Shown here piece after piece: positions 1-9,133 of a DNA stretch of 64,000 nt. The translations under genes and the position numbers were made by a program. The stretch lies in assembly GCF_900142465.1 (NCBI RefSeq), contig NZ_FRAX01000003.1:124001-188000 (forward strand). The letters run 5' to 3'. Position 1 is the stretch's first letter; each line of letters starts with the position of its first letter. The notes below the pieces were generated by a model, which was not told the DNA's origin, did not search any database, and saw only the letters and a program-made list of their open reading frames with translations. This stretch comes from Fibrobacter sp. UWH6. GTDB taxonomy: Bacteria; Fibrobacterota; Fibrobacteria; Fibrobacterales; Fibrobacteraceae.

Positions 1-190
1 CAAGAGCATCTACTTCTTTCTGAAGCCTGCTGCACAGGCTTTCCATATCACGGGTAGACACGCCACTAAATTCTCCATCGTAAAAAAAGGCCGTCGGTCC
101 TGTCGCAGACGTTCCACTATCGGAGCAACCACAAATAGCATGCAAGAGCCCAGTCAGGACCATCAGCCCCACAATGTTTTTCCTATCCAT
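1..190 (-). CDS. Partial lipoprotein, N-terminal part only
   Basis: A minus-strand reading frame starts at ATG 190-188 and stays open to the window edge, giving 63 residues. It begins MDRKNIVGLMVLTGLLHAI followed by C-G-C-S-D-S-G-T, a short basic start and hydrophobic stretch ending at cysteines, as in lipoprotein signal peptides; the lipobox (I-C-G-C) is not a textbook one. The rest lies outside the window, so no function can be given. It is divergent from the rlmI-like gene, with about 60 AT-rich bases between them that must hold both promoters. Confidence 0.6.
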   Translation of the reverse strand, partial: MDRKNIVGLMVLTGLLHAICGCSDSGTSATGPTAFFYDGEFSGVSTRDMESLCSRLQKEVDAL

Positions 191-251
191 TTAACAACTT
201 CCAAATTTTCGCGACAAAGATACATTTTATTCAATTTCTATATTTTAAAGC

Positions 252-1445
252 ATGAAAGCAATTACCTTGAAAGCCGGACGCGAAAAGTCAGCCCTCCGTT
301 ACCATCCCTGGATTTTTAGCGGAGCTATCGACGAAGTGACAGGCGATCCCCAGTTGGGCGACGTCGTAGAAGTCTACAGCTACCATAGCGATTTTTTGGG
401 CCTTGCCGCCTATTCCCCCAAGTCCCAGATTCGTGGTCGTTTCTGGACCTTTGGCGAAAAGCAGAACATCGACCGAGACTTCTTCAGCGACATTCTGGAT
501 CGAGCCATTGCCGCACGCAAGAGCCGCGGCTTCGACATCGCCGACAAGGACGTGGCATTCCGTCTGATTAACGCCGAAAACGACGGCATTCCCGGTTGCA
601 TTATCGACAAGTACGCCGACATCTACTCCGTAGAAATTCTGGCAGCCGGCGCCGAAGTGAACCGCAAGATTATTTACGAGCTGTTGGCCGAAAAGACTGG
701 CTGCCGCGGCATCTATGAACGCTGCGATTCCGACGTCCGCAAGAAGGAAGGTCTTCCCCTCCGCACTGGCGTGGTCTACGGCGAAGTTCCCGATGAACCT
801 GTAGTCATTAACGAAAACGGAATTCTCTTCCCCATCGACGTGAAGAACGGCCACAAGACCGGATACTATCTGGATCAGCGTGACGCCCGCCGTCGTGTTG
901 GCGAACTGGCCAAGGGAAAGAAGGTGCTGAACTGCTTCTGTTATACAGGAGGCTTCGGCCTTTACGCCCTTCGCGGTGGCTGCGAAAAGGTTTATCAGGT
1001 AGACGTTTCCAAGGACGCTCTGGCTCTGGCCAAGGAAGGCATCATGCGCAACAAGCTTTCTACCGCCCACGCTACCCACGTAGAAGCAGACGTATTCCAG
1101 TATCTGCGTAAGTGCCGTGACCGCGCCGAGACCTTTGACTTTATCGTGCTGGACCCGCCCAAGTTCGTGGAATCCAAGGACAACTTGCAAAAGGGTTGCC
1201 GCGGGTACAAGGACATCAACCTGTTGGCCATGAAGCTTCTGGCCGAAGGCGGTATGCTGGCAACCTTCAGTTGTTCCGGCCTTATGGAAATGGACCTGTT
1301 CCAGAAGATTATCGCCGATGCCGCAGCCGATGCCCACCGTCGCGTACAAATTATCGAACGTTTCGGCCAGCCCATGGACCATCCGGTAAATACAGCCTTC
1401 CCCGAAGGACAATACCTTAAAGGTCTGCTGGTCCAGGTGATTTAA
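252..1445 (+). CDS. rlmI: RlmI-like 23S rRNA (cytosine-C5)-methyltransferase
   Basis: 397-residue class I SAM-dependent methyltransferase of the COG1092 (RlmI/YccW) type, close to the usual 390-400 residues. The N-terminal 75 or so residues fit a PUA RNA-binding domain (starts MKAITLKAGREKSALRYHPWIFSG). The SAM-binding motif is LNCFCYTGGFGLYALRGG (about residues 226-243), followed by the acidic loop YQVDVS. The catalytic region contains FIVLDPPKF and, further on, ATFSCSG, whose cysteine fits the m5C enzymes. The known family role is methylation of a cytosine in 23S rRNA during ribosome assembly. There is no clear Shine-Dalgarno sequence before the ATG. The gene stands alone and ends in a strong terminator. 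Confidence 0.9.
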   Translation: MKAITLKAGREKSALRYHPWIFSGAIDEVTGDPQLGDVVEVYSYHSDFLGLAAYSPKSQIRGRFWTFGEKQNIDRDFFSDILDRAIAARKSRGFDIADKDVAFRLINAENDGIPGCIIDKYADIYSVEILAAGAEVNRKIIYELLAEKTGCRGIYERCDSDVRKKEGLPLRTGVVYGEVPDEPVVINENGILFPIDVKNGHKTGYYLDQRDARRRVGELAKGKKVLNCFCYTGGFGLYALRGGCEKVYQVDVSKDALALAKEGIMRNKLSTAHATHVEADVFQYLRKCRDRAETFDFIVLDPPKFVESKDNLQKGCRGYKDINLLAMKLLAEGGMLATFSCSGLMEMDLFQKIIADAAADAHRRVQIIERFGQPMDHPVNTAFPEGQYLKGLLVQVI

Positions 1446-1464
1446 AAAATCATATAAAAACAAG

Positions 1465-1495
1465 AAGTCCAAGGTTAAAACCTTGGACTTTTTTT
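1465..1495. terminator. Bidirectional rho-independent terminator
   Basis: Perfect stem AAGTCCAAGG / CCTTGGACTT around loop TTAAAA, with a T-run on the plus side and A-rich sequence on the other side. It ends the rlmI-like gene (plus) and can serve the convergent GH16 gene, whose stop codon is at 1497. Confidence 0.9.
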
Positions 1496-1496
1496 A

Positions 1497-2954
1497 TTAC
1501 TGTTTGCGGCCTCTCAAATCGAAAATTTTCGATTCCCCGGTTCCGTTTCCAAATTCCACGTAAAGCATTCCGTTCTTGCGGAAAATCCGGCTTCCATACG
1601 CGTTGCCAATTTCGCGACCTGCTACCCGAAGATTCCTAACGCCGATAGACAACGTGGAGTCCTGTTTCGTGGTATCCTGCGTTACTGTATCCTTGGCCGT
1701 TGTGTCGGCACCGGGAGCCACATATTCGCTAGGCTTCATGATGCGCCATTTCTGATTCCATTCCCAGCTATCGTTCCAGTCTTGCACCACGCGGGCACCG
1801 TCAGAGGTTGAACGCAGGTAATGATTGCTATGGAGCATCTTCAGACGGTACTGATTGCTGTACTGATTTTCAAAGACAACCTTCTGGTGATTCTTGCCGT
1901 TCCAGGCGTACACACCGGCAGTAACGCCAGGATCCGTAGTTTCGTTAGGCATTTCCAAAGTCATGTCACCAAAGTCCACACGGAAGGTATTGGCAGAACC
2001 CAGCGGCTTGATAATGGCCACAGACTTTTCATCGGCGCAGTCCCCTAGAACCAACTTCTTTTCGTCACTAGGCTGCATGCAAGTCTTGAAGGCTTCATTG
2101 TAGAAAATCACCGTATCAGGCTTTGCCGGCTTAGCCTTCCACACACGAACCCAGTCCGCCTCAAAGTAGGCCGGATTATTCGCGGTCACCTCGATGTCGT
2201 TTCCGGCCCATCCGCCCACAGCCAGGTTCACAATAATGTACTGAGCCGACAACTGCTTGATTTCTGTGGGGCGGTTATAACTGGCAAACTTCTTGTCATC
2301 AAAGTAGAAGTTCAAGTTTGACTCATCCCATTCCACCGCATAGGTGTGGAAGTCTGCGGAACGGTCTACGTTATCATCCTTGTGTCCGCCAAAAGAAGCC
2401 TCATGATCCCAGGCGGAACCATGGTCATTGTACCAGCTAGGGTTTGTATAATGCAAATAGTAATGATGCTGCTTTCGGGATGCAGGAATTTCAAGGATAT
2501 CGATTTCGGGAGGCCAGCCGTCCTGCAAAGTCCAGAAGGCAGGCCAGGTTCCCTTGTGCTTGGGAGCCTTGAAGCGGCCTTCGATGTAGCCGTACTTCAC
2601 CTCGAAATGGCCGCGGGTATCAATGGCCGCCGAAGTATAGTCTACGGGAATCTCCTTGCCATCAAACTTTGCGGATGCGGGAGCCTTGGGATGTTTTTTC
2701 GCCTCGGCCTTAAGCATCAGCTTGCCATCCTTGACGATAACGTTCGCCTCGTCACAATAGGCCCGGTGATTGTGAGTGTGTCCCCAGTTGTACGTGGGAT
2801 TCCACTTGCTGGTGTCAAGAGTGTTGCCGTCAAAGTTGTCTTCGAAGACCAGTTCCCAACCGCTAAAATTTGCAGGGGGATCAGCCACCGCTACAACAGT
2901 CATAGCACAGGCAACGCAAGCCAGCGCCTTCAAGTTCACTCCAGAATACTTCAT
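1497..2954 (-). CDS. Secreted GH16 beta-glucanase with beta-trefoil module and shortened sorting tail
   Basis: 485 residues from ATG 2954. I chose this start because GAGGATGGGT lies just upstream and the protein then opens with a clean signal peptide (MKYSGVNLKALACVACAMTVV). Residues about 30-275 are a glycoside hydrolase family 16 domain with the catalytic signature E150-I-D152-I-L-E155, which fits the laminarinase/endo-beta-1,3- or 1,3-1,4-glucanase branch; the substrate cannot be fixed from sequence alone. Residues about 280-410 resemble a ricin-type beta-trefoil carbohydrate-binding module (QKWRIM at its end). A threonine/aspartate linker leads to a C-terminal segment starting like the type IX-style sorting modules of Fibrobacter secreted enzymes (LYVEFGNGTGESKIFDLRG), but the frame stops at R-K-Q, before the usual second half. 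Likely role: degradation of plant or storage beta-glucans outside the cell. Confidence 0.9.
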   Translation of the reverse strand: MKYSGVNLKALACVACAMTVVAVADPPANFSGWELVFEDNFDGNTLDTSKWNPTYNWGHTHNHRAYCDEANVIVKDGKLMLKAEAKKHPKAPASAKFDGKEIPVDYTSAAIDTRGHFEVKYGYIEGRFKAPKHKGTWPAFWTLQDGWPPEIDILEIPASRKQHHYYLHYTNPSWYNDHGSAWDHEASFGGHKDDNVDRSADFHTYAVEWDESNLNFYFDDKKFASYNRPTEIKQLSAQYIIVNLAVGGWAGNDIEVTANNPAYFEADWVRVWKAKPAKPDTVIFYNEAFKTCMQPSDEKKLVLGDCADEKSVAIIKPLGSANTFRVDFGDMTLEMPNETTDPGVTAGVYAWNGKNHQKVVFENQYSNQYRLKMLHSNHYLRSTSDGARVVQDWNDSWEWNQKWRIMKPSEYVAPGADTTAKDTVTQDTTKQDSTLSIGVRNLRVAGREIGNAYGSRIFRKNGMLYVEFGNGTGESKIFDLRGRKQ

Positions 2955-3054
2955 ACCCATCCTCGCCTGCGACACCCAAAACACCAATCCCGCAGGCACA
3001 CCCCAAATATAATGTCAAACCGTCTACATTCAAAGCGAAAAGATTTTCACAAAC

Positions 3055-3082
3055 GAAAAAGCCCCCGCAAAGCGGGGACTTT
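3055..3082 (-). terminator. Terminator after the TPR gene
   Basis: Stem CCCCGC / GCGGGG with loop AAA; on the minus strand it is followed by TTTTTC. It sits 22 bases beyond the TPR gene stop. Confidence 0.85.
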
Positions 3083-3103
3083 TCTATGGTCTAAACAACA
3101 AAC

Positions 3104-4507
3104 TTAACGAACGCGGCGGGGCAATTCCTTGGCGTGCTTTTCCAGCCACACGGCATCTTCCAAGGCACGTTCGGCTTCGGTAGCCCAATCGGAATCCGGG
3201 AACTGCTGGACTACTTCACGGTAGCGGGTGACAGCGCTGTGGAAATCTCTGAGTTCGCGGTAGACATTGCCAAGCTGGAGCATAGTAAAGTAGCGTTCTT
3301 CAGGATTCTGTTCCGTTTCCAGCAAAGCCTTGTACATCTGCAGGGCCATTTCATAGCTGCCGGCGCCAAAGAGCAAGTTGGCATTGGCAATGGTCGGAAC
3401 AGCAGAAGGTGCGGCAGCCACATCGGACTCTTCCGTTTCTTCAGCAGCCTTAGGGGCAGAAGCCTCGACAGCCTTTTCAGACTTGTCCATCTTTTCGGCC
3501 TTCACATCCTGCTTTACTGCTTCGGCAGTTGCAATCTTTTCTTCGGTCTTGGAAGCTTCAGCCTTTGCAGCCTTGATTTCAGCCAGACGTTCCTCGGCAG
3601 CCTTGCGGTACTTGCCGTTAGGAGCAGCCTTCTTCATGTAGTTAGCCAGGAACTTCACTTCTAGGTCAGACTTGTTCATCTTCTGATAGACACAAGCCAG
3701 GAAGTAATTGGCATCATTGCCTTCTTCCTTATATTCCAGACCCTTCTTCAAGTTGAATTCGGCCTTTTCGTATTCGCCCAGCTGGAAGCGGGTCAAGCCA
3801 GCGTAGAAATAAGCACCGGCGTGGCCAGGAGTCTTCTTCAGCACTTCGCGCCAAGCCTTGGCGGCATCGGCATAATTACCTTCGGCATACAGAGCCTTAC
3901 CCTTTTCAAAAGGATCGGAAGGAAGTGCCTGAGCAGTTTCTTCCTTGGCAGGTTCAGCGGCAACCTTGACCGGTTCAGCCTTGGGTTCCACCTTGGCTTC
4001 AGGCTTAGGTTCAACCTTCGGTTCGGGCTTAGCTTCGGCCACCGGTTCTGCCTTGGGAGCTTCAACAGCGACAGGTGCCGGTTCGGCAACCTTGACCGGT
4101 TCAGCGGCAGGAGCGGGTTCAACAGGAGCGGCAACCTCTTCTGCAGGAGCGGGATTATTCTTGGGATCCTTGGCGCGTTCGGCTTCGGCCTTAGCCTTCT
4201 GACCCAACGATTCATAAACCTTGGCGGCACCTTCATAGGCGGCACTCATGGCGGGATCAAACTTGTAGGCCAGTCGATAGTTAGCCAAAGCACCGCTATA
4301 GTCCTTCATCTTAACACGGACTTCTGCTGCGGCAAAATAGGCTTCGGCGTTCTTGGGCTGTTCAGCCAAAATAGAACGGTATTCACCCAGAGCCATCTCG
4401 AAGTTTCCCTGGGCTTCAAAGCGGGCGCCCTGTTCCATTCGGGGATCAGCGGCAAAGGAAAATCCGACTAGGCAAGCAAGTGCAAATGCAGAAAATTTCA
4501 TATTCAT
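3104..4507 (-). CDS. Periplasmic TPR-repeat protein with Ala/Pro/Lys-rich middle
   Basis: 467 residues from ATG 4507 (MNMKFSAFALACLVGFSFA, then A-D-P). The longer frame to 4579 lacks a signal peptide, so the internal start is preferred. After the signal peptide come tetratricopeptide-like helices (about residues 20-110; motifs such as AEAYFAAAEVRVKMKDYSGAL), then about 90 residues rich in A, P, E, K and V resembling a TonB-type periplasm-spanning linker, a second TPR block (about 205-310), a charged helix, and a third TPR block at the C-terminus with YREVVQQFPDSDWATEAERAL, similar to the YbgF/CpoB or BamD style of repeat. It is probably a periplasmic scaffold in envelope assembly, but the exact partner is not evident. 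It stands alone. Confidence 0.75.
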   Translation of the reverse strand: MNMKFSAFALACLVGFSFAADPRMEQGARFEAQGNFEMALGEYRSILAEQPKNAEAYFAAAEVRVKMKDYSGALANYRLAYKFDPAMSAAYEGAAKVYESLGQKAKAEAERAKDPKNNPAPAEEVAAPVEPAPAAEPVKVAEPAPVAVEAPKAEPVAEAKPEPKVEPKPEAKVEPKAEPVKVAAEPAKEETAQALPSDPFEKGKALYAEGNYADAAKAWREVLKKTPGHAGAYFYAGLTRFQLGEYEKAEFNLKKGLEYKEEGNDANYFLACVYQKMNKSDLEVKFLANYMKKAAPNGKYRKAAEERLAEIKAAKAEASKTEEKIATAEAVKQDVKAEKMDKSEKAVEASAPKAAEETEESDVAAAPSAVPTIANANLLFGAGSYEMALQMYKALLETEQNPEERYFTMLQLGNVYRELRDFHSAVTRYREVVQQFPDSDWATEAERALEDAVWLEKHAKELPRRVR

Positions 4508-4703
4508 ACTGTCAAAAATAACATTTTCAAAACATCCCAACTCATTGACAGTCAACAAGTTACGTGATTTTACAGGCATTTTACATTTTCCCAGTTAGAC
4601 AATCCCTCCTGCGTTTACCCACCCCTAAAATTTTCCCAAAATTTACATTACCCCAGCCAAAATCATGTTAGTTTTATGAACGTGGAAAAATAGGAGAACA
4701 CTT

Positions 4704-4907
4704 ATGAGCAAATTACTTTCTTACTTAATCCCGGGAATCGCCTTTGCGGCACTCCTGGTACTGGTCAACGAGACCTTGGTCCCGGCCACGCTCCATAAGG
4801 CAGACTGGTTCAACAATTTGATGGCCATCCTGTGCCTGATCAGCCTCATTGTGCCCTGCGTCATCTACTTTGTAAAGACGCCCCCCGGACGAGGCGCCCA
4901 GCCCTAG
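4704..4907 (+). CDS. Small two-helix membrane protein
   Basis: 67 residues with a good ribosome-binding site (AGGAG, 8 bases before ATG). Two hydrophobic helices (about residues 4-25 and 36-58) are separated by a short loop T-L-H-K-A-D-W-F-N-N, and the end is basic (K-T-P-P-G-R-G-A-Q-P). No family recognised. The ribosome-binding site and the following terminator support a real small gene rather than a chance frame. Confidence 0.7.
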   Translation: MSKLLSYLIPGIAFAALLVLVNETLVPATLHKADWFNNLMAILCLISLIVPCVIYFVKTPPGRGAQP

Positions 4908-4962
4908 GACTTTAATATTTGTGGGGTCCGCAAATTAACAATGCAGACCTAAAAAAGAAATA

Positions 4963-4991
4963 GGCGAACGCATAAGCGTCCGTCTTTTTTT
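4963..4991. terminator. Terminator between convergent genes
   Basis: Nine-base stem with one mismatch, GGCGAACGC / GCGTCCGTC, loop ATAA, followed by T7 on the plus strand; the opposite side is A-rich, so it may work both ways. It serves the small membrane protein and possibly the GSCFA gene, whose stop codon starts at 4992. Confidence 0.75.
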
Positions 4992-5982
4992 ATAGCGAAA
5001 GGAAGTACGTCTTTTCGGCACTTAGGTCCAGCCCGGGAATCCGTTTTTCAAGATCCTGGGCAATGTCCAGATGTTTCAATGCAAACGCCTTGTTCATGGA
5101 AGAAGCCGCATCGACGATTCTGTGATTGGCGGACTTCAAAAATTTTTCAACCCGCTTGACATTTTCCCGAACAGCCTCGTCAAAATACGTTTCCTGCAGG
5201 CGTTCAAAGATGTAATCTTCCGCCACCTCGGAAAGGTGGATCATGTCGGAATCGTAAAAGCGGTAGTCCCGCAATTCATCCAGCACAATCTCGTAACTGG
5301 GGAAATATTCAACCTGCGGATTCGCCTTCACCACCTGATCCACGGCCAGCAGCAAGGAGGACTTCGAAAGATTGTTCCCGTGAGCGCCATCCTTCAGGTG
5401 CCTCAAGGGGGATACGGTAAACACCTCCTTCACGTCGGGATTCAACCGTCTCAAATTACAGACAACAGAATTAAGCGCATCAGCAGCCCGTTCTACAGAA
5501 ATCAACTGACGGTCAAACAGATCTGCGTTTCGGCGATGGCAATTGGAAACCACGTTCCCGGTCTGCTTCAAGAAATACACAAAGGCGGTGCCTAAAGTTA
5601 TAAACACCACGTCTGCAGACTTCAGGTACTCGCGGGCACCAAGAACAGCAGCATTCAACCCCTCGATACAGGAATTTTCATCCTTCGCAGAAAAGGAACC
5701 ATGAAAGTCCCAGCAGTTCCAATTTTCACCATCCAGGAAAACATTCCCTTCCTGCACATCCCGGGCCGAATAGGTTTCGCCGTTGACAATGCGCTCCACC
5801 ATATATTCGATGGAAAGGGGATTGTAGATGATCCCGAAGGGATTCACCAGAGTCCTGAATTTCAGACGGGTGAATTTTTCAGAAATGTTCTGGGCAAAAC
5901 AAGAGCCTATGAAAGCAAGCTTCCTGGTGTAATCAATCCGTACCGTCGACGGAGGAATTTCTACCCGAGTTTGCAGTTCCAT
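4990..5982 (-). CDS. GSCFA-domain protein
   Basis: 330 residues from ATG 5982, 13 bases after the stop of the upstream YfhO gene; a longer frame to 6027 would overlap that gene and is less likely. The family-defining motif G-S-C-F-A-Q-N-I-S appears about 25 residues in. Further conserved-looking features are IITLGTAFVY-like VFITLGTAFVY, TVSPLRHLKDG and the late D-S-D-M-I-H-L-S, which resemble the catalytic blocks of SGNH/GDSL-type hydrolases. GSCFA proteins have no firmly assigned reaction. Sitting directly behind a YfhO-type membrane protein suggests a role in glycan or lipid-linked sugar modification, but this is inference. Confidence 0.85.
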   Translation of the reverse strand: MELQTRVEIPPSTVRIDYTRKLAFIGSCFAQNISEKFTRLKFRTLVNPFGIIYNPLSIEYMVERIVNGETYSARDVQEGNVFLDGENWNCWDFHGSFSAKDENSCIEGLNAAVLGAREYLKSADVVFITLGTAFVYFLKQTGNVVSNCHRRNADLFDRQLISVERAADALNSVVCNLRRLNPDVKEVFTVSPLRHLKDGAHGNNLSKSSLLLAVDQVVKANPQVEYFPSYEIVLDELRDYRFYDSDMIHLSEVAEDYIFERLQETYFDEAVRENVKRVEKFLKSANHRIVDAASSMNKAFALKHLDIAQDLEKRIPGLDLSAEKTYFLSL

Positions 5983-5995
5983 AGGCCCGTTACCA

Positions 5996-8773
5996 TTAAC
6001 GCTTCTTGATGGCGGCAAATACGCCAACAGCCACCAGCAGAATCAGGGCAGCAAGGCTAACCTTTACAGCGGCGTGGAAAGGAGTGCTTCGATATTCCAT
6101 GCGGACTTCAGACTTGCCTGCAGGAATTTCTACAGCGCGGAGGGTTCCGAATGCCTTGTAGACCTTGGCTTCAGCACCGTTCACGTAAGCCTTCCAGTAC
6201 GGATGGTAGTTACCAGCCACCACCATGAAGCCGGGGCGGTCAGCTTCTACGGCGAACACCTGGGTATCCATCTTGGGAGAAGCCACAACCTTTGCAGAAC
6301 CCTGGATGGGGCCGCTAGCGGCGACGCTACCCTTATAGTCATTAGCAGGAGCTTCGGAAAGAATCACCTTTTCGCGATAGAAGAACTTACCAGATACATC
6401 GGCATACTTGGGAGCGGCAGTTTCCTGACGGGGCTCGGCAGCAAGAGCGGAATCCACGGCAGCGCTATCCGTAACAGAGCCTTCCATGGGAGCTGTTTCT
6501 GCAACAGGAGACACGGAAACTTCCGGCTGTCTGATTGCAGCCTGTTCCTGCAAAGTCTTAATGGCAGCCGCATCATCCATCACCACAGCTTCGCCAAAGA
6601 TGTAGGCTTCGCCCATGGCCGTAGGAATAGGCATGTAAGTTGTACCCTGACGGCTGTCGAAAATAATGGCGCCCACATTCATCAAATCCAGGAAGGGGTG
6701 AGCAGCCTGAGGGTCGTTAACGTTCATCAGATAGTTAGCGTCCTGCTGACCGCCGCGGAATGCACGGTAGCTAGCCAGTTCGTTATCGTGAATACCATCG
6801 GCATTACGCATGTGGTACTGGGGGAACACATTTCCGCTGAGAGCCTTGTTACGGGAAAGAGAAAGAACGCGAGGCGTATTCAGGGAATCAGCCTTGAAGG
6901 GAGCCTTTACTGCAGCGATAACACCATTGTTGGGCTGCAGGTATTCAGAAGCGGGAACGTTCTGGATAAAGGCGGCATTGATCATGAACAGGTCCAGAGC
7001 GGCAGCCAGAGCCAGCACACCAGCCTTGGCGCCAACACTAGCCTTCCAGCGGGCCACAACCAGGGCAACGCCAATCACCACAAGGACCAGCACGAAACCA
7101 GGGATTACCTTGCCGGCGGTGGCATTCATGACGATTTCGTTCAGCGGCTTAAAATACGGAGCGGTAATAGGATCGTTCAACAGTTTCTGGCCGCTCATGA
7201 GCATCACACCCAGGAAAGCGAAACCGAAGAGGACACAAGCCTGCACACCGCGATGGGTTCCCGGCAGGCCAGCCTTAAAGGAGTCCACAAAATTGGCAAT
7301 GCTAAAGGACTTCTTCTGATCATCCAGGCTCATGACACCGAGGCATGCCAGCGCAAAGAGGATCATCACCACAAGGCCTACAGGGCCAATGAAGGTGGTC
7401 CAGGCAAAACGGGCAACCACAGCCAGCACCAACAGGATCACATACATGGCCGTACCGTGAAGCAGGGCGCGGCGATCGTCTGCAGCGGCAGCCTGGTCTT
7501 CGGGAGTTTCGGCAGCAGAACCAGCAGTCAAGGCCTTAAGAACAGGGCCAGCCATCATCACTAGCAAGAGGGGCAACCAGAACAGGGCCATACCCGGAGC
7601 ACGGAAGTTCTTTACACCCGGCAGAACGCTATACCACAACTTGAACAGCGGAGAATGGTCGCCCATACCGTAGCTCAGGGCCACAACGGCACCCATACCC
7701 CAGAAAGCGGCATAGCGGCGCTTACCCGGCAGGAACAGGCAGAGGAATCCAAGGAAGGTCAGCAAGGCACCGGCATTATTATGGTCCAGCTTAAATGCGT
7801 TATGACCCCAATAGAACGGAGAGCCTCCAGCCAGTTTGCGGTACTCGTCCATGGTAAAACCAATGAAGGAACTGCCTTCAATATCGCCAGTCTTTTCGTT
7901 CTGTTCGTAAACGTCAACACCAACAAAACCCGGCAACAGAATCTGAGCCATTTCTTCCTGATGCAAGGACCAGCTTACAGCGTGACCGTAATTGGTATGG
8001 CCTTCATCGCCACGGACAGACTGGGTGGTGGTATAGAGATAAGGGGGAACAATCTGGAAGCAGGAAATGGCAAGACCAAAAGCCAAACCGATAGCGGCAA
8101 GACCCAGACGCTTACCGCGAGTTTTCAGAGCATCACAATGGAAAACCACTTCGTAAAGAGTATAAAGGCCTGCGCCCCACAGGAACAGGTAAGTCAACTG
8201 CAGGTGAGAACCAAGAATCATCCAGGCCACAGACAAGGCCAGCACAACCATATAGGGCAAGCTTCCGCAACGGACTACCTTACGAATTGCAAGCAAGGCC
8301 AGCGGGGCAATGGCAAACACCATCATCTTACCATCATGACCGCCGTAGAGGTAAGTGAAGAATTCCGGAGAGAAGGCATAGAGGCCGCCCAGCAGAACAC
8401 CCCACCACTTATTTTCGGTCAGGTGCCAGCCCAGGCCAAAGGCGCTCATAAAAGCCACCAGCAAAGTGAGGATGAACTTGAAGCCCACAGCCCTGGCCGG
8501 ATCCATCAGGAACTGGAACCAGACCAGCGGATGGTAGACGTCGGCAAAAAGAGCGTCGATCGTGGGCACACCGCCCAGGCGGGAATCGTCCCATTCAGTC
8601 ACGATGACATCGAAGGTACGCAGAATGCGGCTACCGATACCGTTCAGCTGGTCGCTATTCAGCATCAGCTGCGTCGAGTCAAACGCAAAATCGCGGAAAA
8701 CGATCAATAGAATTGCAAAGAAGACAGCAGATGCTGCCAGGAAAAATACGGGCTTCTTCTGTAGGAAATTCAT
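5996..8773 (-). CDS. YfhO-family multispanning membrane protein
   Basis: 925 residues with an N-terminal membrane segment and about a dozen further hydrophobic helices up to residue 620, a soluble C-terminal part, and a last helix before A-I-K-K-R. The opening loop (TEWDDSRLGG, then P-T-I-D-A-L-F-A-D-V-Y-H-P) is the acidic first extracytoplasmic loop typical of YfhO/GT-C-like glycosyltransferases. The family is linked to glycosylation of teichoic acids or other envelope glycans in Firmicutes; the substrate here is unknown. A low-complexity P/A/E/S-rich stretch (about residues 735-785) sits inside the soluble part. It is the first gene of a two-gene unit with the GSCFA gene. A terminator lies between it and the upstream small gene, so it probably has its own promoter in the 30 bases before the start. 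Confidence 0.9.
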   Translation of the reverse strand: MNFLQKKPVFFLAASAVFFAILLIVFRDFAFDSTQLMLNSDQLNGIGSRILRTFDVIVTEWDDSRLGGVPTIDALFADVYHPLVWFQFLMDPARAVGFKFILTLLVAFMSAFGLGWHLTENKWWGVLLGGLYAFSPEFFTYLYGGHDGKMMVFAIAPLALLAIRKVVRCGSLPYMVVLALSVAWMILGSHLQLTYLFLWGAGLYTLYEVVFHCDALKTRGKRLGLAAIGLAFGLAISCFQIVPPYLYTTTQSVRGDEGHTNYGHAVSWSLHQEEMAQILLPGFVGVDVYEQNEKTGDIEGSSFIGFTMDEYRKLAGGSPFYWGHNAFKLDHNNAGALLTFLGFLCLFLPGKRRYAAFWGMGAVVALSYGMGDHSPLFKLWYSVLPGVKNFRAPGMALFWLPLLLVMMAGPVLKALTAGSAAETPEDQAAAADDRRALLHGTAMYVILLVLAVVARFAWTTFIGPVGLVVMILFALACLGVMSLDDQKKSFSIANFVDSFKAGLPGTHRGVQACVLFGFAFLGVMLMSGQKLLNDPITAPYFKPLNEIVMNATAGKVIPGFVLVLVVIGVALVVARWKASVGAKAGVLALAAALDLFMINAAFIQNVPASEYLQPNNGVIAAVKAPFKADSLNTPRVLSLSRNKALSGNVFPQYHMRNADGIHDNELASYRAFRGGQQDANYLMNVNDPQAAHPFLDLMNVGAIIFDSRQGTTYMPIPTAMGEAYIFGEAVVMDDAAAIKTLQEQAAIRQPEVSVSPVAETAPMEGSVTDSAAVDSALAAEPRQETAAPKYADVSGKFFYREKVILSEAPANDYKGSVAASGPIQGSAKVVASPKMDTQVFAVEADRPGFMVVAGNYHPYWKAYVNGAEAKVYKAFGTLRAVEIPAGKSEVRMEYRSTPFHAAVKVSLAALILLVAVGVFAAIKKR

Positions 8774-8803
8774 GGCTTACAATTTAGTAAGAAGCAAACC
8801 CAT

Positions 8804-8830
8804 AAAAAAATCCCAGCTAGATCGCCGGGA
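8804..8830 (-). terminator. Terminator after the 36-residue gene
   Basis: On the minus strand, TCCCGGC-GATCTA-GCTGGGA (one G-T pair) followed by seven T. It lies between the small gene (8861-8971) and the yfhO-like gene. Confidence 0.75.
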
Positions 8831-8860
8831 ACACATTTTAGATAAAAATGTTAAAAAAAA

Positions 8861-8971
8861 TTAGTCGACAGTGTTTTCGTCGGTCGCAGTATTCTTGATC
8901 AGACAGTAAACACCAAATGCGGAAATGATGCAAGCAGCGGCGATTGCAGCCAACTTAATGAGCTTTGCCAT
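8861..8971 (-). CDS. 36-residue hydrophobic small protein
   Basis: ATG at 8971-8969, stop TAA at 8863-8861, with a textbook ribosome-binding site (GAAGGAGTTACT) just upstream. The product is MAKLIKLAAIAAACIISAFG, then V-Y-C-L-I-K-N-T-A-T-D-E-N-T-V-D: a short basic start, one membrane-spanning or signal-like helix and an acidic tail. It has its own terminator. No family recognised. The ribosome-binding site plus terminator make it likely to be translated. Confidence 0.65.
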   Translation of the reverse strand: MAKLIKLAAIAAACIISAFGVYCLIKNTATDENTVD

Positions 8972-9133
8972 AGTAACTCCTTCGAGAAAAGTTTTGACGA
9001 TCGGACTTTCAATCCATTAACGTGTATAAGATACTTGTTTTTTTGAGAAAATCAAGTGGCATTGTCAAAAACAACCCCTAAAAAGTCCCATTACACCATT
9101 ATGGCACCCTATATTTTTTTAGCTTAGGCCCGT

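Noticed and set aside
288-1472. Long open frame on the minus strand across the rlmI-like gene
   Set aside because: It is the antisense shadow of a gene with clear motifs; no motif or ribosome-binding site of its own.
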